DNA from: an uncultured Flavobacterium sp.
GTDB taxonomy: Bacteria > Bacteroidota > Bacteroidia > Flavobacteriales > Flavobacteriaceae
Direction: 5' to 3'
DNA length: 64,000 bases
Assembly: GCF_951805225.1 (NCBI RefSeq)
Contig: NZ_OX638201.1
Span: forward strand, 1,302,001 to 1,366,000
Below the pieces are notes generated by a model, which saw only the letters and a program-made list of their open reading frames with translations, was not told the DNA's origin and did not search any database. Positions 36,220 through 45,520 of this stretch are shown piece after piece (positions within the stretch are counted from its first letter, which is position 1; each line of letters begins with the position of its first letter). The position numbers and the translations under genes are program-made.

Positions 36220-36624
36220 ATGAATGATATTCAAAGTATTTTAGATGAAATATTCCCATTTGTGGAGAGTTTGCTAAAAGAATATGGAGAATTTTATCCA
36301 GTATCGGCAGTTGTAGATATTGAACAAAAAGTTAAACACATAATACTTGAAGAAGACGAAGAAAATGATTTCCCAGAATCGACTTCAGTAATAGCGGAAT
36401 TAAAAAAAGAATTGCGCTGGAGAAGAGATGAATTTATTGCAGTAGCTATTTTTTATGATGTTAAATTAAAAGAAAAGCAAACTGATGCTATTGCTGTTTT
36501 TGTTGAACATAAAAATGAAATGGAAGCTTATACATTTTATTATTCCTATGAATTAATTGATAATGATTTAATATTTGGAGAATCTTGGAAAGAAATTGCA
36601 GATAAGCAAATTTTTGAGAATTAG
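36220..36624 (+). CDS. hypothetical small acidic protein
   Basis: The 134-residue protein is acidic, with no signal peptide or membrane segment. The middle (ELKKELRWRRDEFIAVAIFYDVKLKEKQTDAIAVFVEHKN) alternates strand-like stretches. It may be an immunity-like or cytoplasmic single-domain protein, but I recognise no family. It starts 62 nt after the VWA-like gene and is followed 44 nt later by a membrane protein on the same strand. Confidence 0.6.
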   Translation: MNDIQSILDEIFPFVESLLKEYGEFYPVSAVVDIEQKVKHIILEEDEENDFPESTSVIAELKKELRWRRDEFIAVAIFYDVKLKEKQTDAIAVFVEHKNEMEAYTFYYSYELIDNDLIFGESWKEIADKQIFEN

Positions 36625-36668
36625 AAATATTTAGGTGAAAGCAGAAGCAAATAAGCTTAAATTAAATA

Positions 36669-37538
36669 ATGTTAGCAATGAAGAATAAAATAAAATTCGA
36701 GCTTTTAACTTCGGAATTATTCATTCTGGGTATTTTGCTAGTTCTCGTAAATGATTTTTATTTAAAATATGCTTTTTCAAATGCAATTACCGGAAAGCTA
36801 AGTGATTTTGCTGGACTTTTTATTTTTCCCTTTTTCATTTCCATATTTTTACCAAAACATGCCTTAAAAATTTATATTTCAACGGCTTTGTTTTTTGTTT
36901 TCTGGAAATTAGAAATTTCAACTAGTTTTATCAATTATATTTCCCAAATTTCAAACCTTGCATTCTATAGAACCGTTGATATTTCTGATCTTATTGCTTT
37001 GTCCGTTTTACCTTTCTCTTATAAATACTTTAAAAAAGAAAGTATCGTAGATAAAAAATCATATTTTATTATAAATTCGGTAATTGGAACACTTTGTTTT
37101 TTTACAATTCTAGCAGATAGTCAACCAAGACAAAGAGTAGGCAAGAAAATTAAATCTGATAAAGTTTATACGATTTCAATTAGAAAGGAAAAGCTTTATA
37201 AAGAACTTAATTCACATGAAGCAGGTTTATATTTAGGAGAATCTGATAGTTTAATTTATTTCTATTTTGAAATTCCAAAATATAACGCAAGTGCAACTGC
37301 AAAAGTTATGATTAAAGAAGATTCAGAAAGAAACACAATTGTCAAAATTGATAGTATTTCTGATATTACTATAACAGGAAGATTATTTTTTGGGATAAAT
37401 AATAGTAATGTTGAAAATTGTAAAAATTTAAAAAAGGAAGAATTAGAAAACTTTTTCAAAGAAAACTGTATTGATAAATTATTAATAACAGAAGATACTA
37501 AATACCCAACTTATGCAGTTGTAAGTGGAATGTACTAA
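36669..37538 (+). CDS. hypothetical membrane protein
   Basis: The 289-residue protein has about four hydrophobic segments in its first half (near 14-32, 45-62, 66-82 and 138-152, the last before ADSQPRQRVGK) and a soluble Lys-rich second half. The sequence FYLKYAFSNAITGKLSDFAGLFIFPFF resembles membrane proteins of unknown function annotated in many Bacteroidota. The start at 36669 (MLAMKNK) or 36678 (MKNKIKF) cannot be decided. No function is assigned. Confidence 0.6.
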   Translation: MLAMKNKIKFELLTSELFILGILLVLVNDFYLKYAFSNAITGKLSDFAGLFIFPFFISIFLPKHALKIYISTALFFVFWKLEISTSFINYISQISNLAFYRTVDISDLIALSVLPFSYKYFKKESIVDKKSYFIINSVIGTLCFFTILADSQPRQRVGKKIKSDKVYTISIRKEKLYKELNSHEAGLYLGESDSLIYFYFEIPKYNASATAKVMIKEDSERNTIVKIDSISDITITGRLFFGINNSNVENCKNLKKEELENFFKENCIDKLLITEDTKYPTYAVVSGMY

Positions 37539-37566
37539 ATCAATAATTTTTCAATAAACATAATAT

Positions 37567-38463
37567 ATGGATTTCAGGCTAAAAGTATTCTATACCGTTG
37601 CGCTCCGTTTAAATTTTACAAAAGCGGCTACAGAATTATATATCTCGCAGCCAGCAGTTTCGAAACACATTCAGGAACTGGAAGAAACTTATAAAACAAA
37701 GCTTTTCGAACGTAATGGTTCTAAAATTGCCTTAACTCCTGCCGGAGAAATTCTATTAAAACATACCAAAAATATCTTCGAAATTTATCGTGAAATTGAT
37801 TTTGATATGAGTTCGTTTATTAACGAACGTCAGGGTTTATTGCGTTTGGGAGCAAGTACAACAATTGCACAATATTTAATTTCTCCAGTTTTGGCTCGTT
37901 TTCATCAAAAGCAAAAAGATATAAAAGTCAATTTGTTAAACGGAAATACTGAGCAAATCGAAAATGCTTTAATCAATAAAGAAATAGAAATAGGAATTGT
38001 AGAAGGACAATCTAAAAACCAATCTATTAAATATATTCCGTTTTTGAAAGACGAGTTGGTTTTGGTATGTAATGTCAATAATCCTTTTGCAAAGAAAAAT
38101 GAAGTTTCGGTTGAAGATTTAAAAGCAATGAAATTCATAACTCGTGAACGTGGTTCTGGAACACTTGAAGTTATAGAATTTGCTTTGAAACAAATTGGTT
38201 TTAAAATAACTGATTTACAAATCGAAATGCAATTAGGAAGCACAGAAAGCATAAAATCATATTTATTAAATTCTGATTGTTTTGCTTTTATGTCAATACA
38301 CGCAGTAGATAAAGAGCTTAAGAATAACGAACTTATGGTTCTTGATGTAGAAAATTTATCTGTCGAAAGGTATTTCTATATCATCACTTTGCTAGGAAAA
38401 ACAGATTCATTGTCAGAACTTTTTATTCAGAGTATTTCTTCTTACTATAACTTAGTGTTATAG
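37567..38463 (+). CDS. LysR-family regulator (YeiE/CysL-like)
   Basis: The 298-residue protein has the LysR winged helix at residues 1-60 (VALRLNFTKAATELYISQPAVSKHIQELEETYKTKLFERNG) and a periplasmic-binding-like effector domain (about 88-290). It lies just upstream of, and in line with, a YeiH-type transporter. In E. coli YeiE is a LysR regulator encoded next to yeiH and linked to sulfite. By context this protein probably activates the downstream transporter. The exact effector is inferred. Confidence 0.88.
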   Translation: MDFRLKVFYTVALRLNFTKAATELYISQPAVSKHIQELEETYKTKLFERNGSKIALTPAGEILLKHTKNIFEIYREIDFDMSSFINERQGLLRLGASTTIAQYLISPVLARFHQKQKDIKVNLLNGNTEQIENALINKEIEIGIVEGQSKNQSIKYIPFLKDELVLVCNVNNPFAKKNEVSVEDLKAMKFITRERGSGTLEVIEFALKQIGFKITDLQIEMQLGSTESIKSYLLNSDCFAFMSIHAVDKELKNNELMVLDVENLSVERYFYIITLLGKTDSLSELFIQSISSYYNLVL

Positions 38464-38537
38464 TCGATTGCAATTTACGATTAGTGATTATGATATAAAC
38501 AGCAGACCTTTGTAAAAGAAATATCAAATCAATTATT

Positions 38538-39503
38538 TTGAAAACGAAACAACATACAACCTCACATTTATTAGAAGTTAACCTTTATATACAACAAGCA
38601 ATTTTTGTTTTGATTATTGCTCTTTGCTTATTTTCTATAATTTCTCCGCCAATTGCATTATTATTAGGAGTTATAATGGTAAATATTTTCGGAAATCCAT
38701 TTGTTGAATTCAATAATAAAGCGATTACCTATTTATTACAATTTTCAGTAGTTGGTTTAGGTTTCGGAATGAATGTTTCCAGCGCACTTTCTGCCGGAAA
38801 AGAAGGTTTTTTATTGACTATATTTTCTATTTTCATTACTTTAATATTGGGTACATTTCTAGGAAAATGGCTCAGAACGGATAAAAAAACATCACATTTA
38901 ATCTCTTGCGGAACTGCTATTTGTGGAGGAAGTGCGATTGCAGCCATTTCACCAGTTATAAAATCTAATGAAAATCAAACCTCAATTGCTTTAGGCGTAA
39001 TTTTTATTCTGAATTCAATCGCATTATTTGTTTTTCCGTTTATCGGACATCAGCTTGATTTATCTCAAAAAGATTTCGGATTATGGTGCGCAATTGCCAT
39101 TCATGACACAAGTTCTGTAGTTGGCGCAGCAAATAAATACGGAGCCGAAGCTTTGCAAATTGCAACAACTGTAAAATTAGCAAGAGCATTATGGATTATT
39201 CCAATTTCGATTTTGACCGCCGTAATCTTTAAAAGTAAAAACTCCAAAATCAAAATTCCTTACTTTATAGGATTATTTATTCTTGCGATGCTTTTTAATA
39301 CTTATGTGCCGGCAACTGCTATTATTGCGCCTCATATTGTGGGAATTGCAAAAATTGGATTAACAATCACATTATTTCTGATTGGAGTAACCTTAAATAT
39401 AAATACTTTAAAATCAGTAGGAGTGAAGCCGTTATTACAAGGCGTTTTGCTTTGGATATTTATTGCTTGTTTAGGATTAGCTTCAATATTGTACTTTCAT
39501 TAA
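38538..39503 (+). CDS. YeiH-type putative sulfate exporter family membrane protein
   Basis: The 321-residue protein has about ten membrane helices and the family motifs FGNPF, GLGFGMN, CGTAICGGSAIAAISPVI and AIHDTSSVVGAANKYG. These mark the UPF0324/Cons_hypoth698 family to which E. coli YeiH belongs. The start is a TTG at 38538, as no in-frame ATG precedes the first helix. The pairing with a LysR regulator supports a transport role, perhaps for a sulfur oxyanion; the substrate is not established. Confidence 0.85.
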   Translation: MKTKQHTTSHLLEVNLYIQQAIFVLIIALCLFSIISPPIALLLGVIMVNIFGNPFVEFNNKAITYLLQFSVVGLGFGMNVSSALSAGKEGFLLTIFSIFITLILGTFLGKWLRTDKKTSHLISCGTAICGGSAIAAISPVIKSNENQTSIALGVIFILNSIALFVFPFIGHQLDLSQKDFGLWCAIAIHDTSSVVGAANKYGAEALQIATTVKLARALWIIPISILTAVIFKSKNSKIKIPYFIGLFILAMLFNTYVPATAIIAPHIVGIAKIGLTITLFLIGVTLNINTLKSVGVKPLLQGVLLWIFIACLGLASILYFH

Positions 39504-39513
39504 AAGAACAAAA

Positions 39514-40464
39514 CTATTTTACATTCGAAAATTTAACAATTGGTTTATCAACCATTTTGTAGAGTTTTCCTTTAAAGGTAAAATGCTTTTCGATCTCGAA
39601 GCTAAACTTTTTCTTCGTTTTAGCCATTGTAGCTATTTCTTCAGGTAAATTAACTTCAAATTCATCATTAGCTTGCTCAGCTTTATCAAAAGTACCGTTT
39701 GTTTTAATTATAATATCTCTAAAATGTTTTTTAGTATTGTCGTTTACAACAGTATAAGAACTTGACCAGGTCACACTCGCAACATTCGTAAGTTGATAAT
39801 CATAAACTTGCATGATTGGTTGGTATTTACCTTCAAATCCGGCAACAAGATATAGAATACCTTCAAACGGACCACCGGCGCCACCATTAACATGTAATAA
39901 GGTAAAAGCATATTGATCTTCGCCAATTTCGACAAGTTTGGGTTTTGGTGCTTGCGCAAATGCTCCAAATCCAGCCACTGCAGGCTGAAAAGATCTCATT
40001 TGCCAAACCTTGTCATTTTTTGCAAACTTAGCAACACCAACAAGACCTCCGGAAAATCTACTGGTCTGTAAGCCGTCTTCATCATAAATAGAATGATTGA
40101 AAAACAACAATTTAAATTGATTTCCTTTAGAATCTTTATAATCGATGTTTTCCAAAAGTCTGGTTGCAACGCCTTGTGTATAAGGAAATATTTGATCGCC
40201 ATCGATCTCATTAACATCTTTAAATGCAGTAGGTTTACAGCTTTTGCAATTCCAACTTATGAAAGTATTATGATCTGAAAGATTGTATAATTTGCCCGGA
40301 AAAAGCTTCTGCATTGTTTTTACAGCATCCAACGGATCAGAAAGCTGCAATGCTCTTTTAGTATTTAAAATAGTATCGCTAACATTTTTTAGTTTCACAA
40401 TATCTTGTGCTTTGCAGGAAAATAGTATCAGGAAATAAAAAACAATAGAGGAAATCGATTTCAT
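39514..40464 (-). CDS. hypothetical lipoprotein
   Basis: The start at 40464 (316 residues) gives MKSISSIVFYFLILFSCKAQ, a lipoprotein signal with lipidated Cys at residue 17; the longer frame would hide this signal. The rest is soluble and contains an ISWNCKSCKPTAF pair of Cys and an LHVNGGAGGPFEGILYLVAGFEGKYQPIMQVYDY segment. No family is recognised. It converges with the YeiH gene, 10 nt from its stop. Confidence 0.7.
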   Translation of the reverse strand: MKSISSIVFYFLILFSCKAQDIVKLKNVSDTILNTKRALQLSDPLDAVKTMQKLFPGKLYNLSDHNTFISWNCKSCKPTAFKDVNEIDGDQIFPYTQGVATRLLENIDYKDSKGNQFKLLFFNHSIYDEDGLQTSRFSGGLVGVAKFAKNDKVWQMRSFQPAVAGFGAFAQAPKPKLVEIGEDQYAFTLLHVNGGAGGPFEGILYLVAGFEGKYQPIMQVYDYQLTNVASVTWSSSYTVVNDNTKKHFRDIIIKTNGTFDKAEQANDEFEVNLPEEIATMAKTKKKFSFEIEKHFTFKGKLYKMVDKPIVKFSNVK

Positions 40465-40808
40465 TATGTGCGAGGAATTATTTTGAAAATCAAATTTACA
40501 TAGTTTTATCAAGTAAACTTATAATAATCTTACCTTTTTAAAATTAGTTAGTGTTTATGAGCCTTTATCTGATAATGTAGAAGAAAAAACTATTGTGCTT
40601 TTCGATCTAATTAAGTTCTATTGATTGTAATTACTTTATTTTTTTAACATAAATTATGTTGTAAATTTATTTTAAATAATTAAAAATGTATTTTTCGTAT
40701 TGTAGTTTGATGAAATAGCATCAGTTTTATCCTACTGAAAACTAAATATTTGTATTGAAGATTTTAATGGCCATAAAAACTTTGTTAACTATTAAAAAAA
40801 ACTTATGT
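40465..40808. other. 344-nt intergenic region without recognisable gene
   Basis: It separates a minus-strand lipoprotein from the GH5 gene. I see AT-rich sequence, no TAnnTTTG match (AATATTTG near 40746-40753 is the nearest) and no strong hairpin. Confidence 0.5.
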
Positions 40809-41828
40809 ATGAAAAAAACACATTTTATTAAACAAAGCTTAAAAGGAGTAAATGTTTTGTTTTTAGCTTTAAGTATAACATTTTTAGCTAGTTGCTCACA
40901 AGCTGAAACGGAAAGAACCTCACTATCTGCAAAAACTGAAACTGTTTCTCTCGAAATTTCGGCAGTATTAAAATCCGGTTCTACTGCAAAAACGACTTCA
41001 ACTTTTGGCGATATTGGCAATGGCGTCAATTTGCAGCCCTCTTATTACAACGGTGGAAATTGCGATTTGGGTTGGAATCTAATGAAGCAAAATACCAAAA
41101 TAAAAACCGTTCGCATTGAAGTAGAACCAGGTCAGGAAACGAATGCTAAAAGATGGATTTCTGAAGCCAAATCAAACGGATTTACGGTAATTGTTAGTTA
41201 TCATAAATCGAGCGTATTAGGATCTGATAGTACAGCCGAATTAAATGCAGCGGCTACTTGGTGGAAAAACAACTATAGTTTTTTAGGAGGTAATTTTATC
41301 ATAAATCTTATAAATGAATGGGGAAGTCATAATATTACGCCAGCAACATATGCAGCAGCTTATAATGCAGCCATTACAGAAGTTCGCAAGGTTTATAGTG
41401 GTACTATTATTATCGATATTCCGGGCTGGGGGCAAGAAACCGCTACTGCTGCCTGCGCTGTAAAAGGCTGCTCAACAGGACAAACCGTAATCAAAGACAC
41501 TAAAATTATTCTTTCTGCACATATTTATCCGGGAGCTTATAACCAAGGTAAAGGACGTTATATGAACACATCAGACATCGATGATTTAGCTTCGTCAGGA
41601 AGACCGTGCATGATTGGTGAATTTGGAAATAGTGGAGGATCTGGTGCAGATTGGTCCGCAATTGTCGATTATGCTAAGAATAAAGGCTGGACTATTTTAG
41701 GCTGGGCTTGGAACGGTGACGGAGGTCCTATGAATATGATTACACCTCAGTTTCAATCTTATACAAGCGGAGTCGCAAAAACGTATAACAAATCGTCTTA
41801 TTTTGATGTTGTTTACAATAAACTATAA
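40809..41828 (+). CDS. glycoside hydrolase family 5-like lipoprotein
   Basis: The start at ATG 40809 (339 residues) places a lipoprotein signal with Cys at residue 29 (ITFLASCSQ). The catalytic region (about 65-330) shows the GH5 pair: acid/base E170 in INLINEWG and nucleophile E271 in CMIGEFGNSG, plus HIYPG and LGWAWNGDGG near the end. This resembles beta-mannanases or cellulases that cut beta-1,4 glycans. It would be tethered to the cell envelope. No SusCD pair is adjacent, so the substrate remains open. Confidence 0.85.
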   Translation: MKKTHFIKQSLKGVNVLFLALSITFLASCSQAETERTSLSAKTETVSLEISAVLKSGSTAKTTSTFGDIGNGVNLQPSYYNGGNCDLGWNLMKQNTKIKTVRIEVEPGQETNAKRWISEAKSNGFTVIVSYHKSSVLGSDSTAELNAAATWWKNNYSFLGGNFIINLINEWGSHNITPATYAAAYNAAITEVRKVYSGTIIIDIPGWGQETATAACAVKGCSTGQTVIKDTKIILSAHIYPGAYNQGKGRYMNTSDIDDLASSGRPCMIGEFGNSGGSGADWSAIVDYAKNKGWTILGWAWNGDGGPMNMITPQFQSYTSGVAKTYNKSSYFDVVYNKL

Positions 41829-41839
41829 ATAAAGATTTT

Positions 41840-41878
41840 TTTTCAGTCACGGATACATTAAACATCTGTGACTGAAAA
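41840..41878. repeat. hairpin after the GH5 gene
   Basis: TTTTCAGTCACGGAT pairs with ATCTGTGACTGAAAA with one mismatch. There is no T run after it on either strand, so it is an RNA hairpin rather than a textbook terminator. Confidence 0.65.
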
Positions 41879-41934
41879 TCTCAGAATAAAGTTTTTTCAA
41901 TTTTTAAATTAATTTATAACAATATTAGGCAGTA

Positions 41935-41968
41935 TTGTTTCGAATTCACTTTAAATGAGATAAATTTG
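41935..41968 (+). promoter_or_regulatory. promoter of the S1/P1-like gene
   Basis: TTG at 41935-41937 and TAAATTTG at 41961-41968, spaced 23 nt, fit the Bacteroidota -33/-7 pattern. The ATG is at 41990. Confidence 0.5.
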
Positions 41969-41989
41969 CCCCCTCAAACAAATCTATAA

Positions 41990-42988
41990 ATGAAAAACTT
42001 TAAAATGAAACCAAAACTAATTGCTTTTTTTGCATTAGGAATTGGATTTTTGACATTATCCTGGGGAATCGTTGGACATGAACGTATTAACAAAGCAGCG
42101 GTAATGGCTTTACCTCAATCGATACAAGTGTTTTTTTACAATCACATTGATTTTATTACTCAGGAAGCTTCTGTACCGGACATTCGAAAATATGCTTTAA
42201 ATTATAAAGACGAAAATCCAAGACATTATTTTGACATGGAAAGTTTTGGTCCAGCAGATAGTTATCCAAAAACTTTAGAAGAAGCAAAAGCTAAATATGA
42301 CGCTAAATTTTTGAATGAAAATGGTATTTTACCTTGGTATATCGAAGATATGATGGTAAAATTAACTAAAGCTTTCAAAGAGAAAAACAGAGCTGAAATT
42401 TTATTCCTTGCAGCAGATTTAGGTCATTATATTGGTGATGCACACATGCCATTGCATACTTCTGCAAATCATGACGGACAATTAACGGACCAAAAAGGAA
42501 TTCACTCACTTTGGGAAAGCAGATTACCTGAATTATTTGCTAAAAACTACAAATTAAATGTACCACAAGCGCAGTATTATGAAGATGTTCACAAAGCAAC
42601 TTGGGACATGATTAATGATACTCATAGTTTAGTGGAGCCTTTGTTAGCAGTTGATAAAAAACTAAGAACTGCAACTCCTGAAAATCAGGTTTTTGAAATG
42701 GATGCCGATGGTAAAATTTCTAAAACTAAATACAATACAGCTAAATTCTCTGAAAAATATGCTGCTAAATTGCACCAGGAATTAAACGGAATGGTTGAAA
42801 GCCAAATGAAAAAAGCAATTGCTGCAACAGCAAGTTTTTGGTATACTGCTTGGGTAAACGCTGGAAAACCAGATTTAAGCAAGTTAGATTCATTTGAAGT
42901 TACACAACGTAACAATGAAGCTTTGAAACAAGATCAAAAATTATATCAGGACGGATATTTATTCGGGATGAAGAATCAGAATGACTAA
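41990..42988 (+). CDS. zinc-dependent phospholipase C / S1-P1 nuclease-like secreted protein
   Basis: The 332-residue protein has an N-terminal hydrophobic signal (FFALGIGFLTLSWG). Mature sequence begins WGIVGHERINKAA, where Trp and His are typical first zinc ligands of this superfamily. Further ligands appear in LAADLGHYIGDAHMPLHTSANHDG. These motifs are shared by S1/P1 nucleases and zinc phospholipase C. The choice between them is not clear, though many flavobacterial relatives are annotated as phospholipase C family. Likely exported; a start at 42005 (MKPK) is also possible. Confidence 0.8.
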   Translation: MKNFKMKPKLIAFFALGIGFLTLSWGIVGHERINKAAVMALPQSIQVFFYNHIDFITQEASVPDIRKYALNYKDENPRHYFDMESFGPADSYPKTLEEAKAKYDAKFLNENGILPWYIEDMMVKLTKAFKEKNRAEILFLAADLGHYIGDAHMPLHTSANHDGQLTDQKGIHSLWESRLPELFAKNYKLNVPQAQYYEDVHKATWDMINDTHSLVEPLLAVDKKLRTATPENQVFEMDADGKISKTKYNTAKFSEKYAAKLHQELNGMVESQMKKAIAATASFWYTAWVNAGKPDLSKLDSFEVTQRNNEALKQDQKLYQDGYLFGMKNQND

Positions 42989-43001
42989 TTAAGTTTTTTT
43001 A

Positions 43002-43029
43002 GTTTCAGGTTTCATGTTTCAAGTTGAAA
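43002..43029. repeat. 7-nt-periodic left arm (GTTTCA words)
   Basis: Four heptamers in a row (GTTTCAG, GTTTCAT, GTTTCAA, GTTGAAA) start 14 nt after the stop at 42988. The stretch GTTTCATGTTTCAAGTT is matched in reverse complement by 43208-43224 with one mismatch. Confidence 0.7.
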
Positions 43030-43063
43030 TGTGGTAAATGAAACTTTAATAATTCTCATTAAT

Positions 43064-43104
43064 AAAAAGAGCCTCAAATTCATTTGAATTTGAGGCTCTT
43101 TTTT
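43064..43104. terminator. bidirectional terminator between converging genes
   Basis: AAAAAGAGCCTCAAATTC pairs perfectly with GAATTTGAGGCTCTTTTT across a 4-nt loop. Confidence 0.92.
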
Positions 43105-43159
43105 ATGTGTCGATTTTGTTAAACAAGTTGAGTTAAAATTATAAAAAATTAGTGTAAAC

Positions 43160-43188
43160 CCGTTTAATCCGCGTCATTCGTGTGCCAT
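43160..43188. repeat. CCGTTTAATCCGCG-family repeat, copy 1
   Basis: CCGTTTAATCCGCGTC followed by ATTCGTGTGCCAT. A second copy with the same word order lies at 55878-55928. Confidence 0.65.
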
Positions 43189-43203
43189 TTTTCAACAACC
43201 TTT

Positions 43204-43231
43204 CATTAACTTCAAACATGAAACAAAAATT
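43204..43231. repeat. 7-nt-periodic right arm (GTTTCA words inverted)
   Basis: Heptamers CATTAAC, TTCAAAC, ATGAAAC, AAAAATT run up to the stop codon of the minus-strand LtaS-like gene at 43230. Inverse of the arm at 43002. Confidence 0.65.
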
Positions 43232-45320
43232 ATTTCTGATATTTCTTTTTCTTCAACATATCTGAAGCCGTTTGATAGAATGAAATAGTTTCATTAACCA
43301 AATCAGTTCTTTCTTTATTCGTTGGAATTTCATTGTAATCTATCTGAAATTCAGGAGCAAGACCCGGTTTTGGATTGATTTCTAAATCAAACTGTTTCAC
43401 TTGCTGTTTAGGAGATAAAATAGTTAAAACATTATCCTTAATCAAACCTAAATCTTGGTAAGTTGCAATAAAAGCTCTTGGTTTGTAATCAGGTTTTAAA
43501 ACATCCTGACCAAAGAATTTGCTTTCATAACTAAAATTCAATAATCCAAAAAGCGTTGGCATAATGTCAATTTGCGACATTGTCTTATTGTATTTTTCAG
43601 GTTTTGCACCAGGCGTATAAATAAAACCAGGGATTCTGTATTTATCTAACGGAAGTTCCGTTTTTCCTGCACTTGAAGCACAATGATCAGCAACAATTAC
43701 AAAAACTGTATTTTTGAACCAAGGCTGTTTACTCGCCATTTCAAAGAATTTTCTCAATGAATAATCCGTATATTTTACTCCGCCATCACGAGATTTAATA
43801 TCTCCTGGAATATCAATTTTATTATTTGGATAAGTAAAAGGCCTGTGATTACTAACAGTCATAATATGGTTGAAGAAAGGTTTGTTTTCCTTCGCTTCGG
43901 CATTCATAACCTTAATTGCCTTGTTGTACATGTCTTCGTCGCAAACACCCCAAACATTAGAAAACGTAATTTCTTCAGGAGAAAAACTTGATTTGTCTAC
44001 AATTTGGTAACCATTTCCGCTGTAGAAATCCTGCATATTGTCAAAGAATGCATCTCCGCCATACATGAATTTTACATTGTAACCTTTTTGTTTGAAGATT
44101 GCTCCGGTTGAGAATTTATTCTTATTATCTTCTCTTTTTACAACACTTTCTCCGGCAGTTGGAGGCAAACATAATGTTACTGCTTCAAGTCCGCGAACCG
44201 TTCTGTTTCCGGCAGCGTATAAATTAGTAAACACCAAACTTTTCTGAGCCAAACTATCTAAGAAAGGAGTAATATTTTGCTCGTTTCCGTACATTTTCAT
44301 GAATTCGGCGCTATAACTTTCGATAGTAATTAATACAACATTTTTGTGGTTTTCAAGAGAATCACTCGTTATTTTACGTAATGTGTTTCCGCTGGAAATA
44401 GTAGGAAATTGTTGTTTTAATAACGAAAAAGCTTCCTGCTCAGGTAAAGTTTTATAGAATTTAAAATAATCTAATTTATTATTCTGAAAAGCCAGATAGA
44501 ATTTATACAATCCATTAGCTTGTAATTCATTAACAAAAACATTTTTAGAATTTTCGGTCTTAGCCAAAGTAGGAATTGCGATCAGAGAAACTATGAACAA
44601 GGTTATATAAACTGCGCTGATTTTTATTTTCTCACTAAAAGAAGGAATCTCGTTGATGAAATTTTTAGATTTCTTTAAAATAAGATAAGTAATGATTCCG
44701 GTTATTAAAAACAAAGCCGAAAATATTGGAATAACAGGATAAGACTGCATAATATTCCCGATAACTTCATTGGTATAAATTAGATAATTAACAGCGATAA
44801 AATTGTATTTAACTCCAAATTCATTCCAGAAGAAATACTCACTTAAACCATTTTGAAGAATTAATAAAACATACAAGAAAACCACAAAAGCAAATAACCA
44901 ATATCTGATTTTCTCTCTTTTTTTAGGAATAAAAAGTAAAAGAGCAAAAAGAGCCATTTTAATTCCAATAAAAATTAAAACAATATTTGGCAAAGCTCCA
45001 CCATATTCCGTAACGATACTTTTTCCCGAAGCAACATAAAGGAATAGTGTTATAAAACCACCTAAAATAATGTAACCCCAAGGTTTGTTGTATTTAGTAT
45101 TAGAAACAGTAATTAAATACAGCCATAAAAAAACACCCGCAACTACAAAAACAAAGAAATCTGAAACAAGTCCTAATGAAAAGATTTTCAGGCTTTCAAG
45201 GATCGTGAATGAACTTTGAGTTATAGGATGAAAAAACAAAACAATTCGTAAAATAAAGCTTACTATAAAGTAAAACAACGCAAGATTGAAAAGTGGGGAA
45301 AATTTCTTGTAAAAACTCAT
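43230..45320 (-). CDS. LtaS-like phosphoglycerol transferase / sulfatase-family membrane protein
   Basis: The 696-residue protein has about five N-terminal membrane helices (to about 260) and an extracytoplasmic alkaline phosphatase-fold domain (about 330-640). Catalytic features are VVLITIESYSAEFM (metal-binding Glu), the nucleophile Thr in GNRTVRGLEAVTLCLPP, SNHRPFTYP and FVIVADHCAS. This is the architecture of lipoteichoic acid synthase-like enzymes, which in Gram-negatives add phosphoglycerol or phosphoethanolamine to envelope glycans or lipids. The acceptor is unknown. It converges with the S1/P1-like gene and diverges from the two-component genes. Confidence 0.88.
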   Translation of the reverse strand: MSFYKKFSPLFNLALFYFIVSFILRIVLFFHPITQSSFTILESLKIFSLGLVSDFFVFVVAGVFLWLYLITVSNTKYNKPWGYIILGGFITLFLYVASGKSIVTEYGGALPNIVLIFIGIKMALFALLLFIPKKREKIRYWLFAFVVFLYVLLILQNGLSEYFFWNEFGVKYNFIAVNYLIYTNEVIGNIMQSYPVIPIFSALFLITGIITYLILKKSKNFINEIPSFSEKIKISAVYITLFIVSLIAIPTLAKTENSKNVFVNELQANGLYKFYLAFQNNKLDYFKFYKTLPEQEAFSLLKQQFPTISSGNTLRKITSDSLENHKNVVLITIESYSAEFMKMYGNEQNITPFLDSLAQKSLVFTNLYAAGNRTVRGLEAVTLCLPPTAGESVVKREDNKNKFSTGAIFKQKGYNVKFMYGGDAFFDNMQDFYSGNGYQIVDKSSFSPEEITFSNVWGVCDEDMYNKAIKVMNAEAKENKPFFNHIMTVSNHRPFTYPNNKIDIPGDIKSRDGGVKYTDYSLRKFFEMASKQPWFKNTVFVIVADHCASSAGKTELPLDKYRIPGFIYTPGAKPEKYNKTMSQIDIMPTLFGLLNFSYESKFFGQDVLKPDYKPRAFIATYQDLGLIKDNVLTILSPKQQVKQFDLEINPKPGLAPEFQIDYNEIPTNKERTDLVNETISFYQTASDMLKKKKYQK

Positions 45321-45472
45321 CTTATTTATTTTTTTTGCAAAATTAATTCCAATTCATTAGTTCCAGATTAAGTTCGACTTTTACCTTACTTAATGTTTTC
45401 TTAATATTAGCTTAAGATTAATTTCTTGTCTGTATTCTTATGGTTGTAAGCGGTTTCTGAACTCAAAATCTT

Positions 45473-45480
45473 TATCTTTG
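45473..45480 (+). promoter_or_regulatory. -7 element of the two-component operon
   Basis: TATCTTTG fits TAnnTTTG, 40 nt before the ATG at 45521. No well-placed TTG was seen. Confidence 0.4.
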
Positions 45481-45520
45481 AATATTAAATTTAGAGTTTT
45501 AATTTAAAATTTACAATTAA

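Noticed and set aside
41840..41878. Intrinsic terminator of the GH5 gene
   Set aside because: The stem is good but no T run follows on the plus strand, and the T run lies on the wrong side for the minus strand.
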